Of a stretch of DNA of 64,000 nt, positions 44,320-54,610 are shown one piece after another (positions within the stretch are counted from its first letter, which is position 1; every line of letters begins with the position of its first letter). Origin of the DNA: JACKFB01 sp041389525 (GTDB lineage: Bacteria; Myxococcota_A; UBA9042; PHBI01; JACKFB01); assembly GCA_041389525.1 (NCBI GenBank), contig JAWKRR010000044.1:3371-67370 (forward strand), written 5' to 3'. Both the position numbers and the translations under genes were made by a program. The notes beneath the pieces are model-generated. The model did not search any database. It was not told the DNA's origin and saw only the letters and a list, made by a program, of their open reading frames with translations.

Positions 44320-47300
44320 CTAGAAGCAGCGCTGGGTCCGCGTCTCGGTCTTGTCCGCGCAGAAGTTGAACGACTGCGTGTGGCAGCCCGACTGCCAAGT
44401 CTTGGTCTCGCCGCACGCGGCCACGCCTCCGCGCCAGCCGGTCTTCCCGCCGTCGCAGATCAGCCCGAAGATGGCGCCCGAGCAGCCGCTTCCGAGCGCT
44501 GTGTACTCGCGCGTCTCGATGCCGTCGCAGTTGTAGTCGAAGCCGCCACCCGGCAACGCGACCGTGTTCCAGCCGGCCGCGCCTGGGAAGGCCAGCTTCG
44601 ACTTGTCGTTGCAGTCCTGGTCGTTGGTCGCGGTGTACTTCGTCGCCACGTTGGGCGAGCACGCCGAGACGGCCGGCTTCGAACCGTCGCCAAACCCGTC
44701 GCCGTCCCCGTCGTAGTAGTAGAGCGCGTTCATCGCCGTGTCTTCGTCGGTGATCCCGTCGCAGTCGTTGTCGAGGCCATCGCAGACCTCGCTGGCGCCC
44801 GCGTGGGTGTTGCTGGCGAGGTCGTTGCAGTCGCCGCCCGCAAACGAGATGGCCTTGAACAAGCCCGTGGGAGCGCACAGGCACTTGCCGGGCGCGCCGT
44901 TGGCGTAGAAGCCGTCTCCGTCCAGGTCGATGTGATAGAAGAGGCAGCCCTGGGCGCCCTCCTCGTCCGTCAGCCCGTCGCAGTCATCGTCGATGCCGTT
45001 GCACTGCTCGATCTGGCCCGTCGACACGTTGGGGTTCTTCGGCTGGCAATCGCTGCCGTTGGCGACGCCGTCGTTGTCCATGTCGTCGTCACAGACGTCC
45101 CCGTACTTGTCGAAGTCGTAGTTCGCCTGGTCGAAGTTCGCGATGAGCGGGCAGTTGTCAGCGGCATCCGCGATCTGGTCGCCGTCTTTATCGCCGTCGC
45201 AGGTGTCACCGATCTTGTCGCCGTCGGTGTCGGTCTGCGCCTCGTTCCAATTCAGCGGGCAGTTGTCGTCCGCGTCGGCGACACCGTCGTTGTCGTCGTC
45301 GGGGTCGCAGTCGTTGCCGATGCCGTCTTGGTCAGGCTGGTCGGCCTGGCCGGCGTTCTTCGTCAGCGGGCAGTTGTCGATCTCGTCCGGCACGCCGTCG
45401 TTGTCGTCGTCCGGGTCGCAGGCGTTGCCCATCGAGTCGCCGTCGGTGTTGAGCTGGTCTGAGTTCGCCAGCGCGGGGCAGTTGTCCGCGAGGTCGTTGA
45501 CGCCGTCGTTGTCGTCGTCGTTGTCGCAGACGTCGCCGACGCCATCCTTGTCCAGGTCCTCCTGCTGCGGATTGGCGTCCAAGGGGCAGTTGTCGGACAC
45601 GTCGGGCTTGCCGTCGTTGTCGTCGTCGGCGTCGCAGACGTCGCCCTGCGCGTCCTTGTCGTTGTTGGCCTGGTCGGGGTTGAACTGGAGCGGGCAGTTG
45701 TCGGCGGCGTCCAGCGTCCCGTCGTTGTCGTCATCGGGGTCGCAGACGTCGCCGATGCCGTCCTTGTCGTTGTCGGCCTGGTTCTTGTTGGCGTCCTTCG
45801 GGCAGTTGTCCTGCGAATCGACCACGTCGTCGCCGTCGAAGTCGAAGTCGCAGACGTCGCCGATTCCGTCCTTGTCCAGGTCCTGCTGGTCGGTGTTGAA
45901 GAGCAGCGGGCAGTTGTCCAGCGGGTCCGGCACACCGTCGCCGTCATCATCGCTGTCACAGACGTCGCCAAGCTTGTCCGCGTCGGTGTCCTTCTGGTTG
46001 AAGTTCGCGTCCAGCGGGCAGTTGTCGTTGACGTCCAGCACGCCGTCGCCGTCGTCGTCGTCGTCGCACGCGTTTCCGAACGCGTCACCGTCGAGGTTCA
46101 GCTGATCGGCGTTGGCGAGGTCGGGGCAGTTGTCGGTCGCGTTCGGGACGTTGTCGCCGTCGCGGTCGTCGTCGCAGATGTCGCCGATCTTGTCGTTGTC
46201 CGAGTCTTTCTGCGTCGGGTTGGCGATGAGCTTGCAGTTGTCGACGCCATCGGGGACGCCGTCGCCGTCATCGTCGTCGTCGCACACGTCGCCCTGCCCG
46301 TCCTTGTCGAGGTCGGACTGGTCGGTGTTCGCGGCGAAGGGGCAGTTGTCGGTCGTGTCGAGGACGCTGTCGTTGTCGTCATCGTCGTCGCAGGGGTTGC
46401 CCAACCCGTCTTTATCGTTGTCGTTTTGCTGGAAGTTCGAGTTCAGCGGGCAGTTGTCCTCGACGTCCGGCACCGTGTCGTTGTCGTCGTCCTGGTCGCA
46501 CGCGTCGCCGCCGTCGGGGCTGAAGTCGCTGTTCTTCTGGTCAGCGTTCTTGATGAAGGGGCAGTTGTCCTGCTCGTTCGGCACCCCGTCGTCGTCGATG
46601 TCGGGGTCCACGCAGTCGGCCAGCTTGTCCTTGTCCGTGTCCGGGTAGCCGTCGTCGGTGATGCCGTTACAGTCGTTGTCGAACCCGTCGCAGATATCGG
46701 GCTTCGGGTCGGCGCCGACGCACTTGATCTCGCCGCCCACACAGGCCGACGTACCCGCGCAGCCGCCGTCGCCGTTCGGGTTGGGGATGACGCAGGTGCT
46801 GGCGGGAAATCCCTCGTCGGTGATGCCGTCGCAGTCGTCGTCGACGTTGTCGCAGTCCTCGACCTGAGCGGCGGCGCCGAGGCACGCACCGAGGCCTTCC
46901 GGCTCGCAAGAGCGGGCGCCCGGGCACGCGCCGAATTCGTTGATGACCTGACAGGGCGTCGCGACCTGCAGATCCACGGCGCGGGGCGAGCACTCGCACT
47001 CCTCGTCGATGGGAACGCACTGACGGTCGTTGGCGGCGGCGGCCCCCGGGATGGTCTGACACTCGTAGCCGACGGGGCACTCCGCGTCCGACGCCTCGCA
47101 GCGACGGCCACAGAAGCTGCCTGCGCCGCCACTGGTCCCGGCGGGGATGCACAGGTGGCTCTGCCCGCCCTGCAGGGTGTTGCAGTCGGCGTTGGTGGTG
47201 CACGGATTGCAGAGATCGAGGTCGAGGGCCAAGCAGACGAAGACCGGGTCGCCGCCCGTGGCGAAGAACTCGCACGAGAAGCCATCGGGGCAGTTGTTGT

Positions 47301-47640
47301 CGCAGAGGCGCGAGCAGCGGTCTCCCTCGGGGGTGGGCAGGCAGAACTGGCTGAAGCACTCCTCGTTCTTCGAGCAGACCGCGCCGAACGCGCCGCCGTC
47401 GGGTGGCACGTCACTGACGACGTCGGTGACCGGGCCACCATCGACATCCGCACCCGCGTCGGGCAGCACGATGACGTCGGGGAGCTGGAAGCCGTCGGTC
47501 CCGCTGTCGCCGCCGGCGTCCGCCACGTCGGTCACGCCGGTGTCGGTGTTTCCGGACGTATCACCGGAGGTACAACCCGTGCCAAGTACGGCCAGCGCGC
47601 CCAGGACGGCGAATGAGCCCGCCCAACCACGATGCAACAT
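44320..47640 (-). CDS. Thrombospondin type 3 repeat lipoprotein
   Basis: A 1106-residue predicted lipoprotein. The ATG at 47640 has GGGAGGAG just upstream; the lipobox is LGTGC (Cys23). An Asp/Gly/Val-rich linker is followed by a Cys-rich region (residues about 85-240) with CSKNEECFSQFCLP-type disulfide motifs. A putative metal-binding motif VDDDCDGITDEG follows. Then come fourteen thrombospondin type 3 calcium repeats of about 36 residues, each with DxDxDGxxDxxDNCP. Three more CDGIDxDCDG motifs and a small C-terminal Cys-rich domain close the protein. Probably a calcium-stiffened surface stalk; function unknown. It is related in design, not in alignment, to the giant protein at the left end. 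Confidence 0.9.
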   Translation of the reverse strand: MLHRGWAGSFAVLGALAVLGTGCTSGDTSGNTDTGVTDVADAGGDSGTDGFQLPDVIVLPDAGADVDGGPVTDVVSDVPPDGGAFGAVCSKNEECFSQFCLPTPEGDRCSRLCDNNCPDGFSCEFFATGGDPVFVCLALDLDLCNPCTTNADCNTLQGGQSHLCIPAGTSGGAGSFCGRRCEASDAECPVGYECQTIPGAAAANDRQCVPIDEECECSPRAVDLQVATPCQVINEFGACPGARSCEPEGLGACLGAAAQVEDCDNVDDDCDGITDEGFPASTCVIPNPNGDGGCAGTSACVGGEIKCVGADPKPDICDGFDNDCNGITDDGYPDTDKDKLADCVDPDIDDDGVPNEQDNCPFIKNADQKNSDFSPDGGDACDQDDDNDTVPDVEDNCPLNSNFQQNDNDKDGLGNPCDDDDDNDSVLDTTDNCPFAANTDQSDLDKDGQGDVCDDDDDGDGVPDGVDNCKLIANPTQKDSDNDKIGDICDDDRDGDNVPNATDNCPDLANADQLNLDGDAFGNACDDDDDGDGVLDVNDNCPLDANFNQKDTDADKLGDVCDSDDDGDGVPDPLDNCPLLFNTDQQDLDKDGIGDVCDFDFDGDDVVDSQDNCPKDANKNQADNDKDGIGDVCDPDDDNDGTLDAADNCPLQFNPDQANNDKDAQGDVCDADDDNDGKPDVSDNCPLDANPQQEDLDKDGVGDVCDNDDDNDGVNDLADNCPALANSDQLNTDGDSMGNACDPDDDNDGVPDEIDNCPLTKNAGQADQPDQDGIGNDCDPDDDNDGVADADDNCPLNWNEAQTDTDGDKIGDTCDGDKDGDQIADAADNCPLIANFDQANYDFDKYGDVCDDDMDNDGVANGSDCQPKNPNVSTGQIEQCNGIDDDCDGLTDEEGAQGCLFYHIDLDGDGFYANGAPGKCLCAPTGLFKAISFAGGDCNDLASNTHAGASEVCDGLDNDCDGITDEDTAMNALYYYDGDGDGFGDGSKPAVSACSPNVATKYTATNDQDCNDKSKLAFPGAAGWNTVALPGGGFDYNCDGIETREYTALGSGCSGAIFGLICDGGKTGWRGGVAACGETKTWQSGCHTQSFNFCADKTETRTQRCF

Positions 47641-47747
47641 GTCTCCTCCCGTCGAGCGTCACGCGATAAAGCCGCGTCGCATTGTAGCCGCACGAGGGCG
47701 CCCGAAGCCACACACTACCGCGGGGGCCGACACGTTCTGGTAACTCC

Positions 47748-47776
47748 TTGACCGTCTCGGCACGGCTGTCATAGGT
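47748..47776 (+). promoter_or_regulatory. Weak candidate promoter of lysS
   Basis: TTGACC (47748-47753) with a 16-17 base spacer before CATAGG/ATAGGT (47770-47776). The -10 match is poor. It lies in the 243 bp divergent region between the thrombospondin-repeat gene and lysS. Confidence 0.3.
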
Positions 47777-47883
47777 TCCGCGCCCGCCTGCGGGTCCGCA
47801 ACTGCAGTGATTTGCAGGCGATGGAGCATGCCGACGCTGGCCCAACTCGACAGCGTGCGGCGGGGCGCCACCGAGGATCGGCC

Positions 47884-49401
47884 GTGGACGACATCAATCA
47901 GCAGATGAGCGACCGACTCCGCAAGATGGAGTCGCTCCGAGAAGCCGGGGTCAACCCCTTCGCCAACGGGTTCGCCCCGACCGCCACTTGCGCCGAGGTG
48001 CTCGCGCGGGCGGATGGCGAGCGGCCGCCGGATATGGGCGACCTGGCCGATGACGCGCCGACCTTCGCGGTCGGCGGCCGGGTCATGGCGCGCAACCACA
48101 TGGGCAAGGCCATGTTCCTGCGCATCCGCGACCGCTCTGTGGGCACGAGCGACGCCGGGCCCCAGACGCTGCAGCTCTACATCCGACGCGAGATCGTGGG
48201 CGACGAGACCTTCCAGGTCCTGCGCCAGCTGGATCTGGGCGACATCATCGGGGTGGACGGCGCGCTCTTTTTGACCCGCACCGAGGAGCCGACCCTCATG
48301 GTGCGAGCCGGGCGCCTGCTGACGAAGTCGCTGCGGCCGCTGCCCGAAAAGTTCCACGGGCTGACCGACGTCGAGACGCGCCTACGGCAGCGCTACGTGG
48401 ATCTCGTCGTGAACCCGTCGGTGCGCGAGGTGTTTCACACCCGCTCCATGATCACCGGATTCATCAGGCAATTCCTCACGAATCGCGAGTTCGTCGAGGT
48501 CGAGACCCCGATGATGCACCCGATCCCGGGCGGCGCGGTGGCGAGGCCCTTCGAGACCTTCCACAACGCCCTCGGCATCCCGCTCTTCCTGCGGATCGCG
48601 CCCGAGCTCTACCTGAAGCGGCTGGTCGTGGGCGGCATCGAGCGGGTCTTCGAGATCAACCGGAGCTTCCGGAACGAGGGGCTGAGCCAGCGTCACAACC
48701 CCGAGTTCACGATGCTGGAGTTCTATCAGGCATACGCGACCTACGCGGACCTGATCGCGCTGACCGAGGAGCTGCTCTCGGGGCTGGTGAGCGAGCTCAA
48801 CGGCGACGGCAGCACGACGCGCCCCTACGGCGACCACGTCATCGATTGGAGGAGCCCTTTCCGCCAGCTGACGGTGCGGGAGTCGCTGACCGCGGTGGCC
48901 GGCCTCCCCGCGGAGCTGGTGGCCGACCCGGAGGCCTTCATCGCGAACCTGCGAGACCGCAAGCTCATCGAGGGCGACGCGCCGAGCTACGGGAAGGCGC
49001 TGATGATCGCGTTCGACGCCTGGGTCGAGCCGAAGCTCATCCAGCCGACCTTCATCACGCAGTTCCCGATCGAGGTCTCGCCGTTGGCGCGCCGAAACGA
49101 GAGCGACCCCGGCTACGCGGATCGTTTCGAGCTCTTCGTCGCGGGCACCGAGATCGCCAACGCGTTCTCCGAGCTCAACGACCCCATCGACCAGCGGTCG
49201 CGCTTCGAGGCGCAGGTCGCCGAGCGCGAGGGCGGCGACAACGAAGCCATGTATATGGATACCGACTACCTGCGAGCGCTGGAGTACGGCATGCCGCCGA
49301 CCGCTGGCGAGGGCCTCGGCATCGACCGCGTCATCATGCTGATGACAAATCAGCAGTCGATCCGCGAGGTCATCCTCTTTCCGCATATGCGGCCGGAATA
49401 G
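47884..49401 (+). CDS. lysS: Lysyl-tRNA synthetase, class II
   Basis: A 505-residue protein if started at the GTG at 47884 (GAGG 7-8 bases upstream); an ATG at 47905 is an alternative, and the frame is open from 47812. It charges tRNA-Lys. The N-terminal OB-fold anticodon domain spans about residues 40-160. The class II core has motif 2 FRNEGLSQRHNPEFTMLEFY and motif 3 GEGLGIDRVIMLM. Length is normal. The EF-P ligase EpmA, a relative of its catalytic domain, is encoded at 61.8 kb. It is immediately upstream of the Lol/Bam cluster. Confidence 0.96.
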   Translation: MDDINQQMSDRLRKMESLREAGVNPFANGFAPTATCAEVLARADGERPPDMGDLADDAPTFAVGGRVMARNHMGKAMFLRIRDRSVGTSDAGPQTLQLYIRREIVGDETFQVLRQLDLGDIIGVDGALFLTRTEEPTLMVRAGRLLTKSLRPLPEKFHGLTDVETRLRQRYVDLVVNPSVREVFHTRSMITGFIRQFLTNREFVEVETPMMHPIPGGAVARPFETFHNALGIPLFLRIAPELYLKRLVVGGIERVFEINRSFRNEGLSQRHNPEFTMLEFYQAYATYADLIALTEELLSGLVSELNGDGSTTRPYGDHVIDWRSPFRQLTVRESLTAVAGLPAELVADPEAFIANLRDRKLIEGDAPSYGKALMIAFDAWVEPKLIQPTFITQFPIEVSPLARRNESDPGYADRFELFVAGTEIANAFSELNDPIDQRSRFEAQVAEREGGDNEAMYMDTDYLRALEYGMPPTAGEGLGIDRVIMLMTNQQSIREVILFPHMRPE

Positions 49402-49600
49402 CGAACTCCCGGGAGCATGTAGTGGACAAGGGGTTGAACTGGATCCGCGACGGCTTCTCCGGGGACCGCCGCGGTGACGGGCTGCGGTGGCGTGCCGGGG
49501 GCCCGCTGAGCTCCTGCCGCCGCGCGCACGCCGGCGCGGCACGCGAAACGACCCGCGCTCGCTCGATGAGGACGGTGGCTCGATCCGCCGCAGGCGCTCG

Positions 49601-51457
49601 GTGACGCGGCTCCTCGCCATCCTCCTCGCAGCCGCGGCGCTCGCCATCGCGTTCGCCGGGGCGTTGGCGCGCGCCGGCGTCGAGACGCGCTACTACACGC
49701 TGGTCAGCGGCCAGCTCTTCGGCGTCATCCTGCTCGTGGTGTTGGTCTCCAGCCTCTTCACCCTGCTCTACCTCTTGGCCTTCGGCCGCCTCGGTCGCCG
49801 CTTCATCGCCGATCGATTCCCGGTCTTCGTGGGCTGGACGATGCTGCGCAGCCACCGGGTCACCCCCACGCCGATCAGTCGCCTGGCGACCGCGTGGTAC
49901 GCCGCGGCGACCCGCGGCCGACGCCCCGCGCTCAAGGATCTCCTGGTCGCCGCGGCCCTCGCGGGCGCCGTGCTCCTGCTCGCCGAGCGCCGCGTGTGGA
50001 ACGCCCTCGCCGGGGCCATGAGCCCCAACTTCGTCGCGGTCGTCGCCATCGCGCTGCTCAGCATCGTCGGCTACCTCGCGATCCGGTCGGCCATCGCCCT
50101 CATCGGAACCCGCGCCGGACACCCGCCCGTCCCGCGTCTGCGCGCGCGGACCGCGGTCACGCTGCCGACCTTCATCAGCATCGTCGGCGTCTCCATCGGC
50201 ATCTGGGCGCTGATCGTGGTGCTGAGCGTGATGCACGGCTTCGAGGAGGACCTGCGCGACAAGATCCTCCGGACCAACGCGCACATCGTCGTCGAGCCCG
50301 AGGACTCCGCCGGCGTCATCGGCGACCCCTTCCTGGCCGAAGACAGCGTCCGCAAGATCCCCGGTGTCGTCGAAGCGAACGCGTACGCGTACGGCGAGGT
50401 CATGATGGCCTCGTCGACGAACATCTCGGTCAACGTGATCGTGAAGGGCATCGCCCCCGAATTCCTCGCCAGCTCCGAGCAGATCGCCGGGCGGGTCGCA
50501 CCGGGCGATATCCGCTGGCTCGACGCGCCCGAGGCCCTGGTGAGTGACCGCTCGCGCTACCCGCTGACCGCCGAGCTGGAGTTCGAACGCATCCACGACA
50601 CCAACGGCACCGACGACGCTGACGGCGCCTCGCCCACCGGGGCACGCCGCAACCGCCGCCCCCCCGAGGTCTTGCCGGGCGTGCTCTTGGGCGCCGAGCT
50701 GGCCGTCAGCCTCAACGCGGACGTGGGCTCCGAGGTCCAGCTCATCTCGCCCGACGGCGACGTCGGCCCCACCGGCCTGCGCCCGAAGCTCAAGACCTTC
50801 CGCGTCGCCGGCATCGCCACCACGGGCATGTACGAGTACGACCAGAAGCTCGCCTGGATGGCCCTCGACGATGCCCAGCACTTCTTCGGCCTCGGCTCTG
50901 ACCTCAACCGCCTCGAGGTCCGCCTCGTCACCGCCGACGACACCGACGCGGCCCTCGCCGCCATCCGCGCCACCCTCGGCCCGGGCCTCCACGTCACCGA
51001 CTGGAAGACCCGCAACAAGAGCCTCTTCTCGGCCCTCGCGCTGGAGCGCGTCGTCATGTTCATGGTCTTGGGCTTCATCATCCTGGTCGCCAGCCTGCTC
51101 ATCGTCAGCTCGCTGGTGATGCTGGTCGTCGAGAAGTCCCGAGACATCGCGATCATCAAGGCCCTCGGCGCATCCCACGGCGGCGTCGTCCGCACCTTCT
51201 TGGTCATCGGCGGGGTCATCGGCGTCATCGGTAGCGCGTCCGGAGTCACCTTGGGTGTGGCCACCAGCCTCGCCATCAAGTACCTGGGCGTTCCCTTGCC
51301 CGACGAGTACTACATCTCCAGCCTCCCCGTTCAGCTCGACCCCCTTGAGGTCGGCCTCGTCGCCCTCGCGGCGTTCGGCATCTGCCTGCTGGCCACGCTG
51401 TACCCCTCGCGCGAGGCGGCGGCGATGAAGCCCGTGGAGGGCCTGCGCCATGGCTGA
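49601..51457 (+). CDS. LolC/LolE-type lipoprotein-release permease with N-terminal membrane extension
   Basis: A 618-residue inner-membrane protein from the GTG at 49601; no strong ribosome binding site is seen and the frame is open from 49487. The C-terminal 430 residues are a LolC/E permease: a helix before LSVMHGFEEDLRDKIL, a periplasmic MacB-like domain (about residues 220-460) and three C-terminal helices. It works with LolD to extract lipoproteins from the inner membrane and pass them to LolA. LolC/E proteins usually have about 400-420 residues; here about 180 extra N-terminal residues carry four hydrophobic segments (about 4-24, 33-60, 107-125 and 139-165). It overlaps lolD by 8 bp. 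Confidence 0.85.
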   Translation: MTRLLAILLAAAALAIAFAGALARAGVETRYYTLVSGQLFGVILLVVLVSSLFTLLYLLAFGRLGRRFIADRFPVFVGWTMLRSHRVTPTPISRLATAWYAAATRGRRPALKDLLVAAALAGAVLLLAERRVWNALAGAMSPNFVAVVAIALLSIVGYLAIRSAIALIGTRAGHPPVPRLRARTAVTLPTFISIVGVSIGIWALIVVLSVMHGFEEDLRDKILRTNAHIVVEPEDSAGVIGDPFLAEDSVRKIPGVVEANAYAYGEVMMASSTNISVNVIVKGIAPEFLASSEQIAGRVAPGDIRWLDAPEALVSDRSRYPLTAELEFERIHDTNGTDDADGASPTGARRNRRPPEVLPGVLLGAELAVSLNADVGSEVQLISPDGDVGPTGLRPKLKTFRVAGIATTGMYEYDQKLAWMALDDAQHFFGLGSDLNRLEVRLVTADDTDAALAAIRATLGPGLHVTDWKTRNKSLFSALALERVVMFMVLGFIILVASLLIVSSLVMLVVEKSRDIAIIKALGASHGGVVRTFLVIGGVIGVIGSASGVTLGVATSLAIKYLGVPLPDEYYISSLPVQLDPLEVGLVALAAFGICLLATLYPSREAAAMKPVEGLRHG

Positions 51458-52220
51458 CGCGCCGCTTCTGGAGTGCCGCGGGGTCGGCAAAGACTACTCG
51501 ATGCCGACCGTGCGCAACGGGGCCGGCGCCGACGAGGAGGGCCGCACCCTGCACGTCCTGCGCGGCGTCGACCTGCGGATCGAGCGCGGCGAGATGATCT
51601 CGATCGTCGGCCAGTCCGGCGTCGGGAAGTCCACGCTGTTGCACATCATCGGCACCCTGGACCGCCCCAGCACGGGCGAGGTGCTCTACGGCGGCGAGGA
51701 CGTCTTCGCCCAGTCGGAGCCTCGTCTGGCCGCGTTCCGAAACCGCCGCATCGGCTTCATCTTCCAGTTCCACCACCTGCTGGCCGAGTTCTCGGCACTC
51801 GAGAACGTGATGCTGCCGGCCCTCATCTCGGGCGAGAGCCAGAAGACCGCGCGCCAGAAGGCCGCGCCCCTGCTCGAGGCCGTGGGCCTGACCGACCGCG
51901 TCCACCACAAGCCCGGCGAGCTGTCCGGTGGCGAGCAGCAGCGCGTCGCCGTAGCCCGCGCCTTGGTCATGCAACCCGACGTCGTCTTTGCCGACGAGCC
52001 CACGGGCAACCTGGACAGCCGCACGTCCGACGGGATACACCACCTCCTCGTCGATTTGAACCGCCGTACGGAGACCGCCTTCGTGGTCGTGACGCACAAC
52101 GTCCGTCTCGCCTGGCTGATGCAGCGTCACCTTCTCCTTCAGGACGGTGTAGTGCGTGAGTTGAGCGCCGATGAGGCCCCCGAGGAGTTTCTCCCTCGGA
52201 AGGGCGGCGATCCCTCGTGA
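51450..52220 (+). CDS. lolD: Lipoprotein-release ATP-binding protein LolD
   Basis: A 256-residue ABC ATPase. Motifs are Walker A GQSGVGKS, Q-loop FIFQFHHLLAEFSALENV (LolD/MacB-like), signature LSGGEQQR, Walker B VVFADEPTGNLDS and the H-loop His in VVVTHN. It powers the LolC/E-type permease encoded just upstream. An insert of about 12 residues (NGAGADEEGRTLH) sits in the early beta strands. GGAGG lies 9 bases before the ATG. Its stop overlaps the bamA start by 4 bases (GTGA), tying lipoprotein sorting to outer-membrane assembly. Confidence 0.94.
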   Translation: MADAPLLECRGVGKDYSMPTVRNGAGADEEGRTLHVLRGVDLRIERGEMISIVGQSGVGKSTLLHIIGTLDRPSTGEVLYGGEDVFAQSEPRLAAFRNRRIGFIFQFHHLLAEFSALENVMLPALISGESQKTARQKAAPLLEAVGLTDRVHHKPGELSGGEQQRVAVARALVMQPDVVFADEPTGNLDSRTSDGIHHLLVDLNRRTETAFVVVTHNVRLAWLMQRHLLLQDGVVRELSADEAPEEFLPRKGGDPS

Positions 52221-54562
52221 CCTTCGTTCGCAGTACGCTGCTGCGCTTCGGCGTGGCGGCGCTCGTGGCTTGCACGACCGCGCTGCCCTCGGCGCGCGCG
52301 CAGCAGCTCCGCTTCCCCAGCCTCGACGCGCCCGCCGACACGACGGTCCGCGGCATCGAGATTCTGGGCCTGCAGCGCATCGACCGCGCTGGCGTCCGCG
52401 CCAAGATCTACACCCAGGTCGGACGCCCGCTGGACGCCGCGCGCCTCACCGAGGACGTCAAGCGCGTCTACAAGACCGGCTTCTTCGACGACGTCCAGGT
52501 CGCCCAGCGCGAGCACCCCGACGGCGGCGTGGTCCTGCTGATACACGTGGTCGAGCGACCGACGATCGTCGAGCTCGAGTACGACGTGAAGGGCAAGGCG
52601 GTCGACCTCGACGAGATCAAGAAGGTGGTGGACCTCAAGCTCTTCTCCACCCTCGACGAGGCGGCGATTCAGCAGAACCTCGCGAAGATCCGCGAGCTCT
52701 ACAACGAGGAGGGCCACTTCCTCGTCTCGACCCACTACACCGTCGCGCCCCGTCCGCAGAACGGCGTCCGCGTCACGCTGCACGTCAACGAGGGCGAGAA
52801 GGTCGAGGTCCGTCACGTCCACATCGTCGGCAACGATCAGGTCGGCGACAGCGACATCAAGGCCGTGCTGGCCACGCGCGAGGGCGGCTGGTTCTCGTTT
52901 CTGACCAAGAGCGGGCAGTTCAAGCGCGAGCTCTTCGAGCAGGACGTCCAGCGCATCCAGCTGCTCTACCTCTCGAAGGGCTTCATCGAGGCCACCGTCG
53001 AGAGCCCCATCGTCACGCTCTCGCCCGACAAGCGCTCGATGAGCATCTCGATCCGCGTCAGCGAAGGCCCGCGCTACACGGTCGCGTCCACCTCCGTCGA
53101 GATGGAGGACGACACGTGGCTCGTCGAGAAGTCCGAGCTGGAGTCGAAGATCGAGCTGAAGCCGGGCGACGTCTTCGACTGGACCAAGATGCAGAGCGAC
53201 GCCCAGCGGGTCGGCGACGTGTTCCGCGACCTCGGCTACGCGAACGCGTCGGTCACCAACGGCCACAAGCTCCACGAAGAGGACCAGACCCTGGACCTCA
53301 TCTTCACGGTGCAGCAGGGCGACCCGGTCTACTTCCGCCGCATCGAGATCCGCGGCAACAAGAGCACCCGCGACAAGGTGATCCGCCGTGAGCTGAAGGT
53401 CGCTGAGGGCGAGCTTTACAACGCGTCGCGGCTGAAGCTGTCGCAGCGCCGCATCGGCACCCTGGGCTTCTTCGAGCCGGAGAGCATCCAGGTCACGCCG
53501 ATGCCGACGGACCGCCCGGACATGATGGACGTCATCGTCGACCTCAAGGAGCGCAACACCGGGACCTTCCAGGTCGGCGCGGGCTTCTCGAGCCTCGAGT
53601 CCTTCGTCCTGACCGCGCAGATCTCCAAGGAGAACTTCCTCGGGCGCGGCCAGACGCTCAGCGCGCAGGCCCTCTTCTCGGGCATCCGCCAGCAGTTCAG
53701 CCTGAGCTTCTTCGAGCCCTACTTCTTCGACACCCGGCTGACCTTCGCCTTCGACGTGTTCAATTTCCGCGATGATTTCGTGGACTTCACCCGCAACCGC
53801 ACCGGCGGAAACCTGTCCTGGGGCTACCGCCTCACCGACGAGCTCTCCCTGAGCCTCACCTACACCCTCGAGAGCGTGAATGCCGACATCCGCGGCACGC
53901 AGATCCCGCTGGATCTGACGCGCCAGTCGGGACTCACCAGCTCGCTGCGGGCCACCGTGACCTGGGACAGCCGCGACAACCGCCTCTTCCCGACCCGCGG
54001 CAACTTCACGACCTTGTCGGCCGAGACAGCCAGCAAGTACTTCGGCTCCGACAACGAGTTCACGCGGCTGGTAGGCCGCACCCGCTTCTACGTGCCGCTT
54101 CCCCTGGGCCTCGTCTTCAAGACCAACGCGACCTTGGGCTGGGTCACCAGCCCCGAAGCGCAGCCGATCCCGTTCTACGAGCGCTTCTTCGTCGGCGGCA
54201 TCTTCACGGTGCGCGGCTTCGAGCGAAACAGCATCGGCCAGCAACTCTACATCGCCGACAACCCGGACGAGAGCCTCCGCCCCTTCAACATCGGCGGCAC
54301 CAAAGAGCTGATCCTCAACGCTGAGCTCGAGATCCCCATCTTCCTGGAGCTGGGTATCCGCGGCGTGCTCTTCTTCGACGCCGGAAACGCTTGGGGAGAC
54401 AACGAGATCTTCAAGCCGTACCAGCTCCGCTCCTCGGCCGGATTCGGCTTCCGCTGGCAGTCGCCGGTGGGCCCGCTCCGCTTCGAGTGGGGCTTCCCCA
54501 TCAAACCCAAGCAGGGCGAGGACAAGATGGTGTTCGAGTTCACCATCGGCAACTCGTTCTGA
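52217..54562 (+). CDS. bamA: Outer-membrane protein assembly factor BamA
   Basis: A 781-residue Omp85 protein. The signal peptide ends ALPSARAQ. About five POTRA domains occupy residues 40-400, starting VRGIEILGLQRIDRAGVRAKI and including VYFRRIEIRGNKSTRDKVIRREL (quoted in part). The C-terminal barrel carries the conserved loop 6 motif VRGF (FFVGGIFTVRGFERN) and ends in a Phe (FEFTIGNSF), as expected for a barrel insertion signal. It inserts beta-barrel proteins into the outer membrane and is essential in Gram-negative bacteria. GTG start overlapping the lolD stop; the Skp gene follows after 116 bp. Confidence 0.95.
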   Translation: MTFVRSTLLRFGVAALVACTTALPSARAQQLRFPSLDAPADTTVRGIEILGLQRIDRAGVRAKIYTQVGRPLDAARLTEDVKRVYKTGFFDDVQVAQREHPDGGVVLLIHVVERPTIVELEYDVKGKAVDLDEIKKVVDLKLFSTLDEAAIQQNLAKIRELYNEEGHFLVSTHYTVAPRPQNGVRVTLHVNEGEKVEVRHVHIVGNDQVGDSDIKAVLATREGGWFSFLTKSGQFKRELFEQDVQRIQLLYLSKGFIEATVESPIVTLSPDKRSMSISIRVSEGPRYTVASTSVEMEDDTWLVEKSELESKIELKPGDVFDWTKMQSDAQRVGDVFRDLGYANASVTNGHKLHEEDQTLDLIFTVQQGDPVYFRRIEIRGNKSTRDKVIRRELKVAEGELYNASRLKLSQRRIGTLGFFEPESIQVTPMPTDRPDMMDVIVDLKERNTGTFQVGAGFSSLESFVLTAQISKENFLGRGQTLSAQALFSGIRQQFSLSFFEPYFFDTRLTFAFDVFNFRDDFVDFTRNRTGGNLSWGYRLTDELSLSLTYTLESVNADIRGTQIPLDLTRQSGLTSSLRATVTWDSRDNRLFPTRGNFTTLSAETASKYFGSDNEFTRLVGRTRFYVPLPLGLVFKTNATLGWVTSPEAQPIPFYERFFVGGIFTVRGFERNSIGQQLYIADNPDESLRPFNIGGTKELILNAELEIPIFLELGIRGVLFFDAGNAWGDNEIFKPYQLRSSAGFGFRWQSPVGPLRFEWGFPIKPKQGEDKMVFEFTIGNSF

Positions 54563-54610
54563 GCCAAGCGGCGTCGCGCTGAGCCCGGAATACGCTGGGC
54601 CACAGCGCGG

